Shown here one piece after another: positions 11,074 through 22,675 of a stretch of 64,000 nt of DNA (position 1 is the stretch's first letter; each line of letters opens with the position of its first letter). The notes under the pieces were generated by a model. That model was not told the origin of the DNA and searched no databases. It saw nothing but the letters and a program-made list of their open reading frames with translations. The position numbers and the translations under genes were made by a program. Origin of the DNA: Symsagittifera roscoffensis. Lineage: Eukaryota > Xenacoelomorpha > Acoela > Convolutidae. The stretch lies in assembly GCF_963678635.1 (NCBI RefSeq), contig NC_087067.1, positions 44,641,129 through 44,705,128 on the forward strand, read 5' to 3'.

Positions 11074-11244
11074 ATAAACGTGCAAGACCAGGATGTCTCC
11101 CCTGTTCCTTCGGAGGCGGCAGAAGGCACGAATGAGGAGTGTTGGGAGAGTGAGAACTCGAACATGGCATACATGCAACCCCTTAACCAAGACATGGAAG
11201 TGTCCACCAGCCAACAGTCGGGGGGTCTCCCCGGAACAGTTTGA
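11074..11244 (+). CDS. Terminal coding exon, unrecognised acidic C-terminus
   Basis: A strong acceptor (GTTTTTTTCCAG) ends at 11073. The frame opens in phase 0, matching the phase-0 donor at 10555, and runs 56 codons to TGA at 11242-11244. The product is acidic and rich in Ser, Gln and Asn (QDQDVSPVPSEAAEGTNEEC, SNMAYMQPLNQDMEVSTSQQ), typical of a disordered or cytoplasmic C-terminal tail. The two other + frames hit stops at the exon start or within it, or read basic low-quality sequence. With the two upstream exons this gives about 170 residues of the C-terminal part of one gene. Confidence 0.65.
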   Translation: MNVQDQDVSPVPSEAAEGTNEECWESENSNMAYMQPLNQDMEVSTSQQSGGLPGTV

Positions 11245-11669
11245 AAGAGCCAGTCTCAGAAGCTCCAAAGGCAGCATTAGGAAGATGCAATAGTTTGAAG
11301 TAGTTCATGGCAACGGAAGAGTTTTTTGGTGCTATTTTGATATTTCCTTTTGTACCTTTTTAAAGTAAGAACTAAACAATTGGTTGAATTCAAACAGTAA
11401 AAATTGAATACTGTGGCGACTGTCAACAAGTCATAGGTCTACACAAAGGCTAAATTTGAGATCGCACTGCCAAACAACTTGGAAGTTCCTCTGCTGGTAA
11501 CTTGAAGATAAAAATTGTGCCAATTGTGAACCCGGTCAATGTGCTTTATCAGAAACAGTATTTCGGCAGACTGCAGAATGTCGGCTAAAACAAATGTGAG
11601 TACTTATTGCAAAAATGAGTACTTATTGAAATTGTGCTCACTTTTGTCAGTAAGTTGTACAGAAAAATG

Positions 11670-12325
11670 CAAAAACAACAAGGATAGCCGGTGACTGCGC
11701 AAGTAGCACAGAATGTTCCCATCATAGTCTTAAAAAACAATAACTTCTTTTTCAAATTATTGCCGTTTTTTTTCGGCGTGGTGTGATAAAAGGAGCTGAC
11801 AAAAACTGGGGATTAGGTATATTCGACAGTCATAGTAAAAAAAGCAAATTAAAAAACAATTTTTGTAGAAAAATAACTAAAAAAACAAAAAAGTCAACAA
11901 AAAAAGTTTCGAAAAGCTTTTTAAGCTTTTTTGCAGTTTTTTGAACTTTTGAATAATTTGATTTAAAAAAAGCTAAAGTAAACTAACCTTACTCAAACAA
12001 AAATCACTTTTTACTTTCTAAAATAAACAATCGTAAGCTTACAAGCTATTACAATAAAACTGCTCGCTCGCTCGCTTTATTCGCTCGAAATAAGACAAAA
12101 AAAATCAAAAATTACAAACCGGTTTTCGGTTTTTCTCGACATTGGAAATTCTTTTGAAAATTTTAATGTTTTCGAATCACAATTGTAAGGGTTTTATTAT
12201 GATATAGCACTCACCCAAGTCCGATGATTATTTGTAACAACTGATTTTTGGTGGAAAACAAAACGAAAAAAAAACACCCGTACAAAGTTCCTCCTTTATT
12301 TCAATGTTCGGAACAAAAACTGTCA
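11670..12325 (+). mobile_element. Repeat family F, plus copy
   Basis: It starts at AAGGATAGCCGGTGACTG and CAAGTAGCACAGAATG, contains GGCGTGGTGTGATAAAAG and CGCTCGCTCGCTTTATTCGC, and continues through TTTTCTCGACATTGG to CAAAGTTCCTCC. It is matched along its length at 16502-17105, and in reverse at 17550-18400 and 23614-24300. There is no ORF, so it is a non-autonomous element of unknown class. Confidence 0.65.
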
Positions 12326-14097
12326 TTCAGTCGCGATACTTCCCTAGTCAATCAGGAGAAGTAATTTGCAAGATCTTGCAAAATTCTGGCAAATGAGGGT
12401 TATTTTGAGAAAATTTATTTTGTAAATCATCTTATCTAGAAAAAAATTTCAAAAGACAGCGAGATAAAAACATATATGTATATGATCAGAGCAAGTTGAA
12501 TTGACATTCTGAAAAAAAAATTGTTGTGGAAATTGTTGACCTCATCTTATTAAAATGAACAAAACTAAACATAATTTGTGCCTTGTTTCCTTGAAAATGA
12601 TTTTTTTTTCAATCTTCTCAAAAATGTCTTTACTTGATTAAATTCTAAAGAAGATTACAAAAGATTCCAAGCAATAATAATGATCGAAATAATGATGAAT
12701 GATTTGGCTTTTTGACTCGTTTCAAGTTTTGACCTTGTGCTCCAAAATATCAAGCATTTATGTTAGCTGTTTTGTATCCGTTGGAACCACACTTTGATTG
12801 CAAAATATAGTTTCCTGCCTTTTGTAGATCAATTGTTTGTTTATTCCAATTTTCAAAAGGTGTTTGCTATTGGTTTGATGAAACACTTTGACAAAAAATT
12901 AAGTGTTTTGGTCCATCGAGGTCCTTTGGCTTATTGGCCCATTTTTCCAAATAAAATGGTATTTCAATGATTTTTGTGAAATTTGAAAGTAGTTTACCGT
13001 TCAAATTAATTATCCCTTTTTAACTTTACATAATCAGTACATATAAACAATTTGAAGCGTTAAAATCGTTTTTGAAAAAATTATATTTGTGATATGTGCG
13101 TAGGAAATTGTACTTCTTGTTTCTACCTAATCGAACAATTTTTCTGCACTCAATGTCCAAAAAAATTGTGGCTAGTAGAATAATCTATAAGTAAAATATA
13201 GAAGTGAAGTTTCCTTCTCGATTTTTTTGGCAAAATTTTTAATCATCACCCTTCAAAAGATTTCTTGGGTTAGTTGTTTTTTTTTCTAAGTCTCTTGTCT
13301 TTTATATAACTTTAAACCTTACTTATCCTGAACCACTAACACTTCATTTTAAAAATTGTTTATTGCAATCGTTAGGGCATCATTAAGGGTTAACTTTTAC
13401 CTAACTTTTGTGCCTAAGTTCATTGTAATTTTAGAGATATACTAAAACCTATGGAATCGTAAGTTCTGGCATGCACTGGTCTTTTTTTCTTCAGTACTAA
13501 ATAAAATTTGTGGCTAAGTCGGTCAAGGTTGATGAGATTTGAATTGTTTTGTCAACAAACAACAACCCGAGGGCGTAGCTTCTGGCATGCACTGACTCAT
13601 AATATTTCAACTACTGCGTACTTTCTAAACTACTTGTTTTGGTTGTTAAACAATTGAAAGGGCTAAATTTTGATGCAGTTTGCTCGTAGTTTTATAAGCT
13701 CGTAGTAGTTGCTGATATAAGTTTTCTTCAATTAAAAAATCTAATGTTTTTTTTTCTCCTTCACTCATCTACAATTTTGACATTTTAATGCGAAAAAAAT
13801 TTCTAGCAAGTCTTTAAATTGTTTTGATTGATTGTTTAGTGCAAAAAAATGATCCTTGTATAGTTTTTTGCTTTTTGTTTACAATTCTATAATCGTTTTA
13901 CCTCTCCACGGTTGTTGCTATTAGCCTATTGAGTTTTTTTTGCAGGAAAATAAGTTTTTTTTGCAGGCCCATTGAGGTCATAAATTAGGATAAACCACAA
14001 ACGTTGAAGTTCGATAGTGTAAGTAGGATTATTTAAGTAATGGGAAAATCAATTTTGCGAATTTCGATCAGTTTAGACCCATTCATTAAGCTACCAT
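12326..14097. other. Gene-free AT-rich stretch
   Basis: No exon, RNA gene or clear element could be supported. Two near-identical acceptor-like segments TTTTTTTTGCAGG lie about 22 bases apart near 13935-13965. The word TTCTGGCATGCACTG occurs twice (about 13465 and 13580). Confidence 0.4.
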
Positions 14098-14437
14098 TTC
14101 TAGTGTCTGCTCTTTCTAATGAAATGGATTTCAATTGTTTTTTTTTAATTTAAAACTAGTTACCTGTCAACTCATTTAACCAATGTTTTTTATTTACATT
14201 CTCAGTATAAATAAATATTAGCAATTCAAAACAACGCGTAACTATCCTTGTTTTCAAAAGTTGTCTTTTTGACAACCTTTTAAAACAAGGATAGTTACGC
14301 GTTGTTTTGAATTGCTAATATTTATTTATACTGAAAATGTAAATAAAAAACATTGGTTAAATGAGTTGACAGGTAACTAGTTTTAAATTTAAAAAAACAA
14401 TTAAAATCTATTTCATTAGAAAGAGCAGACACTAGAA
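14098..14437. mobile_element. Foldback/MITE, about 165-bp arms
   Basis: The sequence reads outward as a near-perfect inverted repeat around 14268: left end TTCTAGTGTCTGCTCTTTC, right end GAAAGAGCAGACACTAGAA, centre TTGTC-TTTTT-GACAA. The arms match almost base for base over 165 bases with a loop of only a few bases. There is no ORF. This is a foldback-type MITE or a recent hairpin duplication. Confidence 0.85.
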
Positions 14438-14599
14438 TTTTGTTTTATCTACTGAGAAAGTTTTCAGCTTTTATGTCGGAACCATGTTGCTAGTAGCTGA
14501 ACAATCCAATCTAGGAAAAACTATACTGAAGCTGAATATAGAAGTGAAGTAACATTCCCATCTCTTTTCGGCAAAAATTTAGAATCTTTGGCTTTCGAA

Positions 14600-15068
14600 A
14601 CAGGGGGGGATTTAGGGGGGGGGGGCGGACGCCTTTCCCTCAGGGATTCGACCCCTGCCGACCCAAAGGGTCCCCCTTTGGTACTTTTTAAGAAATCCAT
14701 TTTTGGCCAACAGACCCTAAAATTTTTCTAAAGGCGCCTTCGGTGCCAATATATACTAACTTTGAGGGGGAGCGCGCGCCGAAAAACGCAATTTTTTGAT
14801 CGAAATTTTCCAAAAAGTGCCTAAAAACGCGATTTTTTGGTCAAAATTTTCCAAAAAGAGCCCAAAAATGGCTTTTTTACCTGTTTTTTCAAAAATTTGC
14901 CTGCGGCCCAGAAATATTGGCCAAAACAGCGTTTTTATGCTGCTTTAGGAGAGCGCGGAAAATCAATTTGGTCGACCTAAAAAAAATTCGTCAAAATTTT
15001 CGAAAATTTTGAAAATCCATACCCCCCCCCCCCCATCCCCCTCGAGAAAATCCTAGATCCGCCTCTGA
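14600..15068 (+). mobile_element. hAT-like MITE family G, long copy
   Basis: It begins CAGGGGGGATTTAGG and ends ATCCTAGATCCGCCTCTG, giving terminal inverted repeats near CAGGGGCGGATCTAGG, the CAGNG type used by many hAT transposons. Internal landmarks are GACCCCTGCCGACCCAAAGG, CTAAAGGCGCC, GGGGGAGCGCGCGCC and GGTCGACC. Other copies lie at 38138-38470, 45908-46495, 52020-52310 (reverse) and 54093-54356. There is no transposase. Confidence 0.65.
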
Positions 15069-15399
15069 ATTAACTAATAAGCTCAGCTGATAAGAAATTA
15101 TTCATTTTAATATCTATAAAAACAGTCTTCAATTTCGGTGTTTTGATATTTTTGGACCATTTTTGTTTAATTTTGCTTTATTTGGCTCCAATTTTAAGCA
15201 GCCAGAATAATTTTTTTCTCATTAACCCCAGAAATCAAGTTTTCAGATTTTAAAAAGATTTTTTTGCTTGATTATAAGCCGATCACAATTCTTATATTTT
15301 TACTTTTTCACATCCAGCAATTGGTCCCTTATAAAAATTATACATGAATAATAGTATATTGTACAAACTTATGCGATGCGATATCCACTCGGTCTGCGG

Positions 15400-15490
15400 A
15401 GAAACTCTAATACTAGTTAGTCCACCGGTTAGATTCGGCTTGGCATTAATAAGGACCAGGTTCAATTCTCGGGCTCGAAATCTTCTTATT
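15400..15490 (+). repeat. tRNA-like sequence, possible SINE head
   Basis: TTAGTCCACCGGTTAGATTC resembles a Pol III A box, and CCAGGTTCAATTCTCGGG, about 40 bases later, resembles a tRNA T-arm and B box. A full cloverleaf with a good acceptor stem could not be drawn. A tRNA-derived SINE or tRNA pseudogene is more likely than a working tRNA. Confidence 0.35.
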
Positions 15491-15889
15491 TTTTGTTCAA
15501 AGAAGGAACTTAAATGTAACTCCGTTTAATGTGGTACCATTTTTATCAGCGGTAGCACATAATGCAGCAGAAAAAAAATAGTTAACTGGTCAATTGTTTC
15601 GATTTTCTAACCAACAATAATCTTTGGATTTTTTGAAAGATTCCATTTCAGCCAAATTGTGTATATATGGGGGGAGGGGAACCATCATGGCCGCATGACT
15701 CAATGACATTAAAAAATCAGACCTCCAATTTTTAAGTAACAAACGTGAAATCAAGCCAATTTTAGATGGTTTAAAAAACTTTAAAAAACTTTAAAAAAGT
15801 CAGATAAAAAAGTAAATTTTAGTTTTTGGTGTATTTGTTAAAACATTGTCAAATGTAGTTTTGATGCAACTTCAAGATCATCCCAGATT

Positions 15890-16150
15890 ATAAATCACCC
15901 CCCTCTGAACGCTTGACATCCGCTCCTTACTTCACACCCAAGCTTCTAATAAAAAAACTCAAAAACGTTTAACCCACATCCACCACCGCCACAACTCCCA
16001 GATTACCCCCCCCCCTTCCCTCCACTCCCAGTTTACCACCCACACTCCCACATTACTACTCCCTGATTAATCCCTCCTCATTTTACCCCCATCGCCTCCC
16101 CTACTACCACACCACCTACCATACCATCACCACCTCAACTACCGACAGGG
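15890..16150. repeat. Pyrimidine-rich C-tract region
   Basis: The + strand is unusually rich in C and poor in G, with irregular repeats of ACTCCCAGATTACC-like words and runs of C (about 16005-16016), ending at GGGGGAGGGG near 16148. It is strand-asymmetric simple sequence with no coding potential. Confidence 0.6.
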
Positions 16151-16501
16151 GGAGGGGTAGTGGTCGATTAGCGATTTTACTATTTTAAAGTTATATGTGA
16201 AAAATAAAAGTTTCTGAAAAGTAATCCGTAGCAGCTGCACTAAACAGGAAAGGAGATAACTTGCCAATTTTGCAAAGTTCCTCATTAGCCTCTCAAAAAT
16301 GGCTACGAATAAAAACCAATTATCAATGGATTATATTGATATAAAAAACTTAATGATTTTAATCAATTTTAAATGGATTATAATCGATCTTGATTGTAAT
16401 TTTATGAATACTGACTATAAAACCACAAAAAAGATAATAATCTCGATTATTTTCTTTAAAAACTACAGCGCGGGATATTTGATCAAAAAACCACCGAATA
16501 G

Positions 16502-17105
16502 TTGAGAAGGATAGCCGGTTACTGTGCAAGTAGCGCAGAATCATCCGACCATAGTTTTAAAAAATACAACAAAATCCTTTCAAATTATTGTCGTTTTTTC
16601 GGCAAGGTGTGATAGAAGAAGCTGAAGAAGCTACTTGAGATAAGTTATACTCAAAACCCATAGTAAGTTAAGGAATATGAAGAACGATTCTTGCAGAAAA
16701 ATTACTTGAAAAACAAAAAAAAGTTCTCATAAGTTTTTTTTGTCAAATTTTGCAGTTTTTTGAGTTTTTCAAAAACGTGATTCCAAAACGGAGCGAAATT
16801 ACTCAAAATAAATTAACGTTATACCAGTAGAAAAAAAATGTAAGTTGTAAATTAAATTATTAAGCAATTAAAATAAGAAAGCTCGCTCGCTTTTTCGCTT
16901 GAAATAAGAAAAAAATCAAAAAAATCAGACCCGTTTTTCTCGACACTGGTTTAAACCGCGACTGTAAGTGCTTTAAAGAAAAAAATCACTGAATTCAGTC
17001 CAATGTTCACTTGTGGTACCTGATTTTGCAAGGAAAACAAAAAGAAAAAAGCTAAAACAGGCCCTAAGACAGTTTTCCTCACCATTTTCAATGTCGGAAA
17101 AAAAG
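16502..17105 (+). mobile_element. Repeat family F, plus copy
   Basis: It begins AAGGATAGCCGGTTACTGTG with GCAAGTAGCGCAGAAT, and shares GGCAAGGTGTGATAGAAG, GCTCGCTCGCTTTTTCGC and TTTTTCTCGACACTGG in the same order as the copy at 11670-12325. No ORF. Confidence 0.65.
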
Positions 17106-17549
17106 CCTTCGATTCTTAATGAAAACTTTCAATGCTGTGATTTTTTTGAGTTCTCTAATTGATATTTGAGCATTCAGATAACAGGAAGATGTCGATTTCT
17201 GTTTTAAGCTCGAATCTGGTTATTGGCTAAGACTACTTGACAAGATCAATATTCAATTTGAAACGTTTTTCAGCTGATTTACATGGTAGTTGAATTGGAG
17301 CTTTCATGCACAATTTTCAGGATGTATAAGAAGAAATCAGGCCGTATAAGAAAAAATTATAAAAGAAGAAATCAGTGTGAGCTCATTGACGATTTTTGAA
17401 CGGTACTTTTATTCCAAACTTTTTTTGTTCCGTCGACTCTCGAAGAGAGTAAAATAAATATGCCGTTTTGTTCTTTATTCTGACCGAATCATACTAAAAC
17501 CTATTCAACCTTGATTCGGATTGGGTGTTCTACTTTTTTCTTTATTTTT

Positions 17550-18840
17550 TTGTTTGCCACGCAACATCAGATATAACAAATAAGTATCGGAATGGGTCGA
17601 GTGATATATCAAATTAAAGCCCTAACAGTCGTGATTCAAACCAGTGTCGTAAAGCAGTGTGAAATTCTTTTTTGAAGCTTTTTTCAGTTATGATTGGATC
17701 GACATAAAAAGTTTCGGAAAATTATTTCAGTATCGAGACAAACAGGCTAAATAAAAGCAAGCGAGTAGGTTTATTTTGTTTCCCAACAAAGAAAAGTTCC
17801 TCAAATATTCCTTGAAATTGTGGGAGTGATATAACATATTAAAATTCTTTCAGTTTTGATTCGAACGACATTAAAAAACTTTCAAAAAAAGTCCAAATTT
17901 TGACAAAGTTTTGCTTACAACTTTTGATTTTTAGTTCAATTTCGAGCAAGTAAAGAAAAGAACAGAGACTTTTCATAGCCATGAAATTTAAAACTTACTA
18001 GAGTAATTTTATCTCTCAAAATTTTTTCAGCGCGGTCTTGGGAATTAAAGTTTCAAAAATTCGCCTAAAAAAATTGAAAAAAAAAAAGATTTTTTTTTTA
18101 GATGTGTAAAGATTTTATTTGTTTTTATTGTCGTTTATCTAAAATAATTAAAGCCCAATTTGCCTGTTTCTCTGTAATTGTCGACTATGCCTAAATTCTA
18201 GGCTCGGTCAGATCCTTCAGTCTCACCACGCACATAAAAAAAGATTTTAATCAATTCAAATAAATTTTAAAGGATACATTGAAAAATGAAGAAAAAGAAT
18301 AGATATAATTTATTTTCAGAAAATGATTTCAGGATTCTGTGCGACTTGCATAGCAACCGGTTGTCTTTGTTATATTTTTTGAGTACAAAATATTTGAATT
18401 TATCAAATCATTAAAAAAATTTTCCAGTTTTAATTGGAAAATAAGCTGAAAAACTGGAAATCTTTTCTGCAATCCTAAAACTGTTTGAATCTCTGAATGA
18501 AGACAATGGGTACAAAAATGAATTTATGCTTGAGATTGTTGGCAAGAATTAATTTTTGAAAAATGTTATATTAAGTTATTTTGCATTCGAAAAATTTCCG
18601 TAAAAATCAATATGAATCTTCCAAAAGTTCAGTTAGACGTATAGGTTTTATAAACGTCCAACGTTTTGAAAATAACGAAAATAAATGGACAATCCCGAGC
18701 TCTTTTTATGCAGAATTGATACGCGAAACCTTAAGAATTTCTTCGGAGTTTCCTTCTTTCAAATGTTTGACCACTGTATGGAACTGAACCAGGGAAACAT
18801 ATATGAATGAAAAACAGGTTTGTCCCAATAACTACCCGCA
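17550..18840 (-). repeat. Segment R: reverse family F copy plus flank
   Basis: From CACGCAAC to AACAGGTTTGTCCCAATAACTA this segment is repeated at 23614-24741. Its first part is a minus-oriented family F copy, ending near 18360 with CTTGCATAGCAACCGGTTG. The remaining 430 bases are shared flank. No coding sequence. Confidence 0.75.
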
Positions 18841-18869
18841 TCCAGTTTCAAGCGTTAATAATCATTATA

Positions 18870-19145
18870 TTACGATTTTAGTACCTGTATAATACGATTT
18901 TAGTACCTGTCTCACTAAAATTGAGAAACAATTGATTTTAATCAATTAATAATCGGTTATAATCTCTTTTTTTTTTTCAAATCAAATTATAATTAAATAT
19001 AATCCATTATAATCGATTATTTATTCGTCTATTTTTCGATACAATTATAATTGATTATATTTGATTATAATCCATTATTTTTATTCAAAACTCTATTTCG
19101 TTAGTTTTGCACAAAAATCCATTATAATCGATTACAATCCCTTTT
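18870..19145. repeat. Cluster of ATAATCGATTATAAT-type palindromes
   Basis: The region contains a duplicated CGATTTTAGTACCTGT (18873-18908), then many variants of self-complementary TATAATCGATTATA and ATTATAATCCATTAT words. It is similar in spirit, but not identical, to the AAATCGATTT arrays of block B. Confidence 0.6.
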
Positions 19146-19461
19146 GTTTGTCCATTTTGTCTTCGAAGTTGCATCTAAATTGCTTGTATTTTATGCTTTT
19201 TGTGGACATTGGTTCCTATGAAAAATGATAGAAAATTTTTCAAAATGTTCCAATTAATTCATATTTATAAGTTTTTTTTCCATTTATTCCCCATTAGAGT
19301 TGTTTTGTGATGCATATTTTAAGCTTTTATAAACACCAAAACATCAGCAAATTGGTTTAGTTTCATGATTGATTCGGAAAAATTATCTTTCATCTACCGC
19401 GAGAACCTTTCTAGTCATATAAAAGGATCTCTGTGAAACTTTTGTTTCGTGGTAAAACTTC

Positions 19462-22400
19462 CGGACCGGAGTTTTGGAAGGCTCGAAAAATTTAACGAAT
19501 GTCAATTTCTTACCGTATTCTGAGCGAGGGCAGATATACTTATTTTCCGACACTGAACCAGCAGAATTCATTTGCATTTCTTAGTTTGGATTCGATGTTT
19601 CTGGCTCGGAGGTTTGGAAGTTGACTCTGGCTCGGAGGGAAGTTCAGATGACTCAAAATTTTTGACGGTCTTAAAACTTATTTCGCTTTTTGATTCATAA
19701 GAATTCGGTTTGCATAATAGCAGTATGCATATTTCAAATTATTAGCGGCATGAATGCTATTAAACAACTGCGTTCAGAATGCTATCTAATCCTACGGCAG
19801 AAGTTTTGCCCTCACTCGTCACCACCAATCTTTTCCACTGAACTATTTGACTGACTATATATTGCTCACCTGCTATATTACGTTTTTTTTTGTCCTGGTT
19901 ATTCGGTTTCTTCTGATTGAAGAATTAGCCCTTTGATAACTGGGGGGTTTCTGACCTTTTGTCAATTTCTCCTCCTGTTTCTTGCCTAATTTGGTGTCTT
20001 TTCCGTTTACCCACTCGTTCCCTCCACTCCGACTTGGATTAATGATAAAACCAACCATTCGTCCAAAATTAATTGAAGATAGATAATTTAAGGTAACCCA
20101 GAATGATATGTTTTGTGTGTTTTGTGGAACTTCTGTGTTTTGTTGTAACCGCGAAAAGTACTGAAATAAAAAAGACGAAACGCACTTGATTGGACGGAAG
20201 AAACAGTGTCGTCCCGATTTTTTTTGCGAAAGTGATCTGTAATAATTTGTGGTCTGTAGTTAAAACGAATTGATTTGTCATCAGACAGGTTCTGAAAAAC
20301 TCACACAATTGCTACAAACCATTTCAATTAAAATGTTTTTTTTTGAGCTTCGGGTGCCCAGATACTACCATGTACTTCTTGATCAAGAGCTGATTCAAAA
20401 CCTTTGTGACTGGCGGTACATTTGACTTGTGTCAAATGTTTTGACAGGTCACATCTTTTTATAATGACAGAGATTCAATTCAGAACTTTCTTAAGTACCT
20501 TATTCCGGTTTTCTGACCAGTGGAAATTGTATTTGTTTTCACCTTTGAGTCATGATTTGATTGAATCAGCATGTGCGTGGAAATTTGGGATGAAACGCTG
20601 CAATTGGTTCAGTTCTCCCAGAGCTGTATCAAAGAGCTGAGTGGAGTTACTCTTAAAATTAATTCAATTTTGACTGTTTGGGCGTGTAGTCTGAGTCATT
20701 GATACCGAATCCTATCCAGGACAGTTTTGGAACTGAAAGTTCTCATTCCACTGACTACATTCTAATTTTGCCGGTGGCGTAGTCTGAAAAGTTTGAAAGC
20801 TTCGCAAAAATTGGATGTCAAATTCTAGTACGCATTGAAAAAATTGTTTGGTTTTATTGTTCCGACTTTCGAAGAAAACGGAATATTTATGCTCGGTGAG
20901 GTTTTTTCTATTCAGTCAATTTTCGCCAATCGAAACAATAGTTTTCGACAACATTTTTTATTCTCCATTGAAGATATCAACTTCTTGAGTTCAAATGTAA
21001 AAAGATATATTAACTCCGATTTTTTTGTAAAGTTCTGGGGGTTTGAAAATTGGTAAACTGGCCATGTTTGGACTAAATTATTCGCGCTTTGAAGAAGGTA
21101 TTCATATTACTGAGAGCGTAACGCGAATGATTTCTGCGTGGCGAATTATATCGCACAAAATTTTCCCAAAATGAATTGAGGCTAGCTAATCAAATTGATC
21201 ATATTTATTTCATACGACTCAACATTTGAAACTGAGATGTTGTCCAAACTTTATAGGTTTTTCAATATTTTTTCTCCAAAAAAGAATTCGATATGAAATA
21301 AGGGACAGTCGGAATATTCAGTGCTTTGCCCTGATATGCGAGCAGACTTGTTCAACTCCAAACCGTTTGCTTTCAATAATGTGTTATGATATTTTTGGAC
21401 TGTGGTTAAAATCCTCATAGGTAGATTTTGCGTACTGATTACTGAGAAAGGCATCTAAGTACCGCTGCTTTTTCATTATGCCGGTTTTAAGGTTAACAAG
21501 TGAAGACGGAGTTCCCGTGTCCTCCGTGGCATTGCATTTAAGTTCGCTGGTGACTCTGAAGCTTTTTGACTTCCCTGTTGCCGAACTTCCAAATTTTTGA
21601 GCAGTTACAAATTCTGCGGTTGTGCCTCAGATATACTCATCCCCGACTGCTCTGGTTCAGAGTTAGTGTCAAAAAAATTGGTGTCTTCTTTTCATCTAGT
21701 TCTGATTTCCAATTAAATTATACACTAGAAAAACGACCCTTTTCTAATGCTTTTTTTGCATATTATGCTTTTCGCTGGGCATTTTTTTAATGCTCCACAG
21801 AAGAAATGTATCTGCAAGACTAGCAATGTTTGGCTGATTGTTTCAGAAAGTGGTAATCCTACGCTTCTATTAGCTTTTTGCGCTCTGCTAAATCGTGACT
21901 GTGCGCTATTCCCTGCTTGAACAAAAAGCAAAATTCCTTGTTTCATGCAGTTAGTTTTTTGATTAAAATTGTTGACTGACGATTGATTTTTGATTTCACT
22001 TCTGGAGATTTTTTGCAGTTGTTTATACTCTAGGAGTGGCGCCCTCTTCAATGTTTTAACACGAGACCTAGCAGGCCGAATACATAATTACCTTTTGTTG
22101 TCCAGGTATCTTATCTTCGCAACAAATTGGCCTTACTCAGCCAAGCTTTGACGCTTGACTTGCAGTTAGAAGAAAGAATCTTTCCAATCCTTATTTTTCT
22201 AGCGGAAAAAGACTTCGAGAGGCTCAGTTTTCCGCTCCGTCAATCGTGTCTGTTTCTGATATAGGCGCTCGTTTTTGGGGAGGATTGAATCCTTTAATAG
22301 ATCATTCGGATGACACTTTTCGCTGAAGCTGACTGCCAGAAAGAGCTGACGTATCCAGGTTTCTTGCGGGAATGGCAGTTCTGATAATGGTCTTAGCCGG

Positions 22401-22483
22401 AATGGAATCACTAACAGAAAGTCAGTTTGGTCTTCAGAATAAGGTTGAAATGCTGGCTCTGCCATTAAATACCACCTAGTAGT
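19462..22483. repeat. Duplicated segment U (empty-site copy)
   Basis: About 3.0 kb, from TCCGGACCGGAGTTTTGG to GCCATTAAATACCACCT, recurs as U' at 27084-31805. U' is longer almost entirely because of three Helentron-like insertions that U lacks. Both copies carry a shared older element (20857-21352 here) and protein-like minus-strand fragments such as NPSRSGGNEWVNGKDTK (about 20040) and SDDKSIRFNYRPQ (about 20280). No frame is intact throughout, so U looks like a decayed protein-coding element of unknown type. Confidence 0.75.
20857..21352 (+). mobile_element. Old Helentron-like (HINE) copy inside U
   Basis: It starts TTGTTCCGACTTTCG and ends with CAGTCGGAATATTCAGTGC plus a CGAGCAGACTTGTT tail, the same plan as the young copies at 27757, 28732, 30064 and 55228 but much diverged. 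Its counterpart in U' is 29628-30063 plus 30605-30660, split by a younger insertion. Confidence 0.6.
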
Positions 22484-22675
22484 ATATGAGTGAGGTGATC
22501 AGGGGGGTGGGGGGTGCCTGCTGACCCCTATGTATTACGATAGGGAATAGAGCATCCGGTCAGCAGGCTATGTATTAAGATAGGCTATAGATTTTCCAAC
22601 GTATTAGGATAGGGAATAGGTTTCCCAATGTATTAAGATACGAGGTTTCAGATGGTAAATTTCAGATGGTAAAAT
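22484..22675. repeat. Tandem ATGTATTAAGATAGGG repeats with a hairpin
   Basis: There are about four degenerate units of 25-30 bases containing TGTATTANGATAGG between 22537 and 22645. GCCTGCTGACC at 22516-22526 is complementary to GGTCAGCAGGC at 22558-22568, forming an 11-bp stem. TTTCAGATGGTAAA is repeated just before the polymerase ORF. Confidence 0.65.

Noticed and set aside
20069-20308. NQFVLTTDHKLLQ in a minus ORF resembles the TDHKPL motif of retrotransposon RNase H domains
   Set aside because: In the duplicate U' the same frame is closed by a stop right after the motif, while a different frame (SDDKSIRFNYRPQ) stays open in both copies. The motif is probably accidental.
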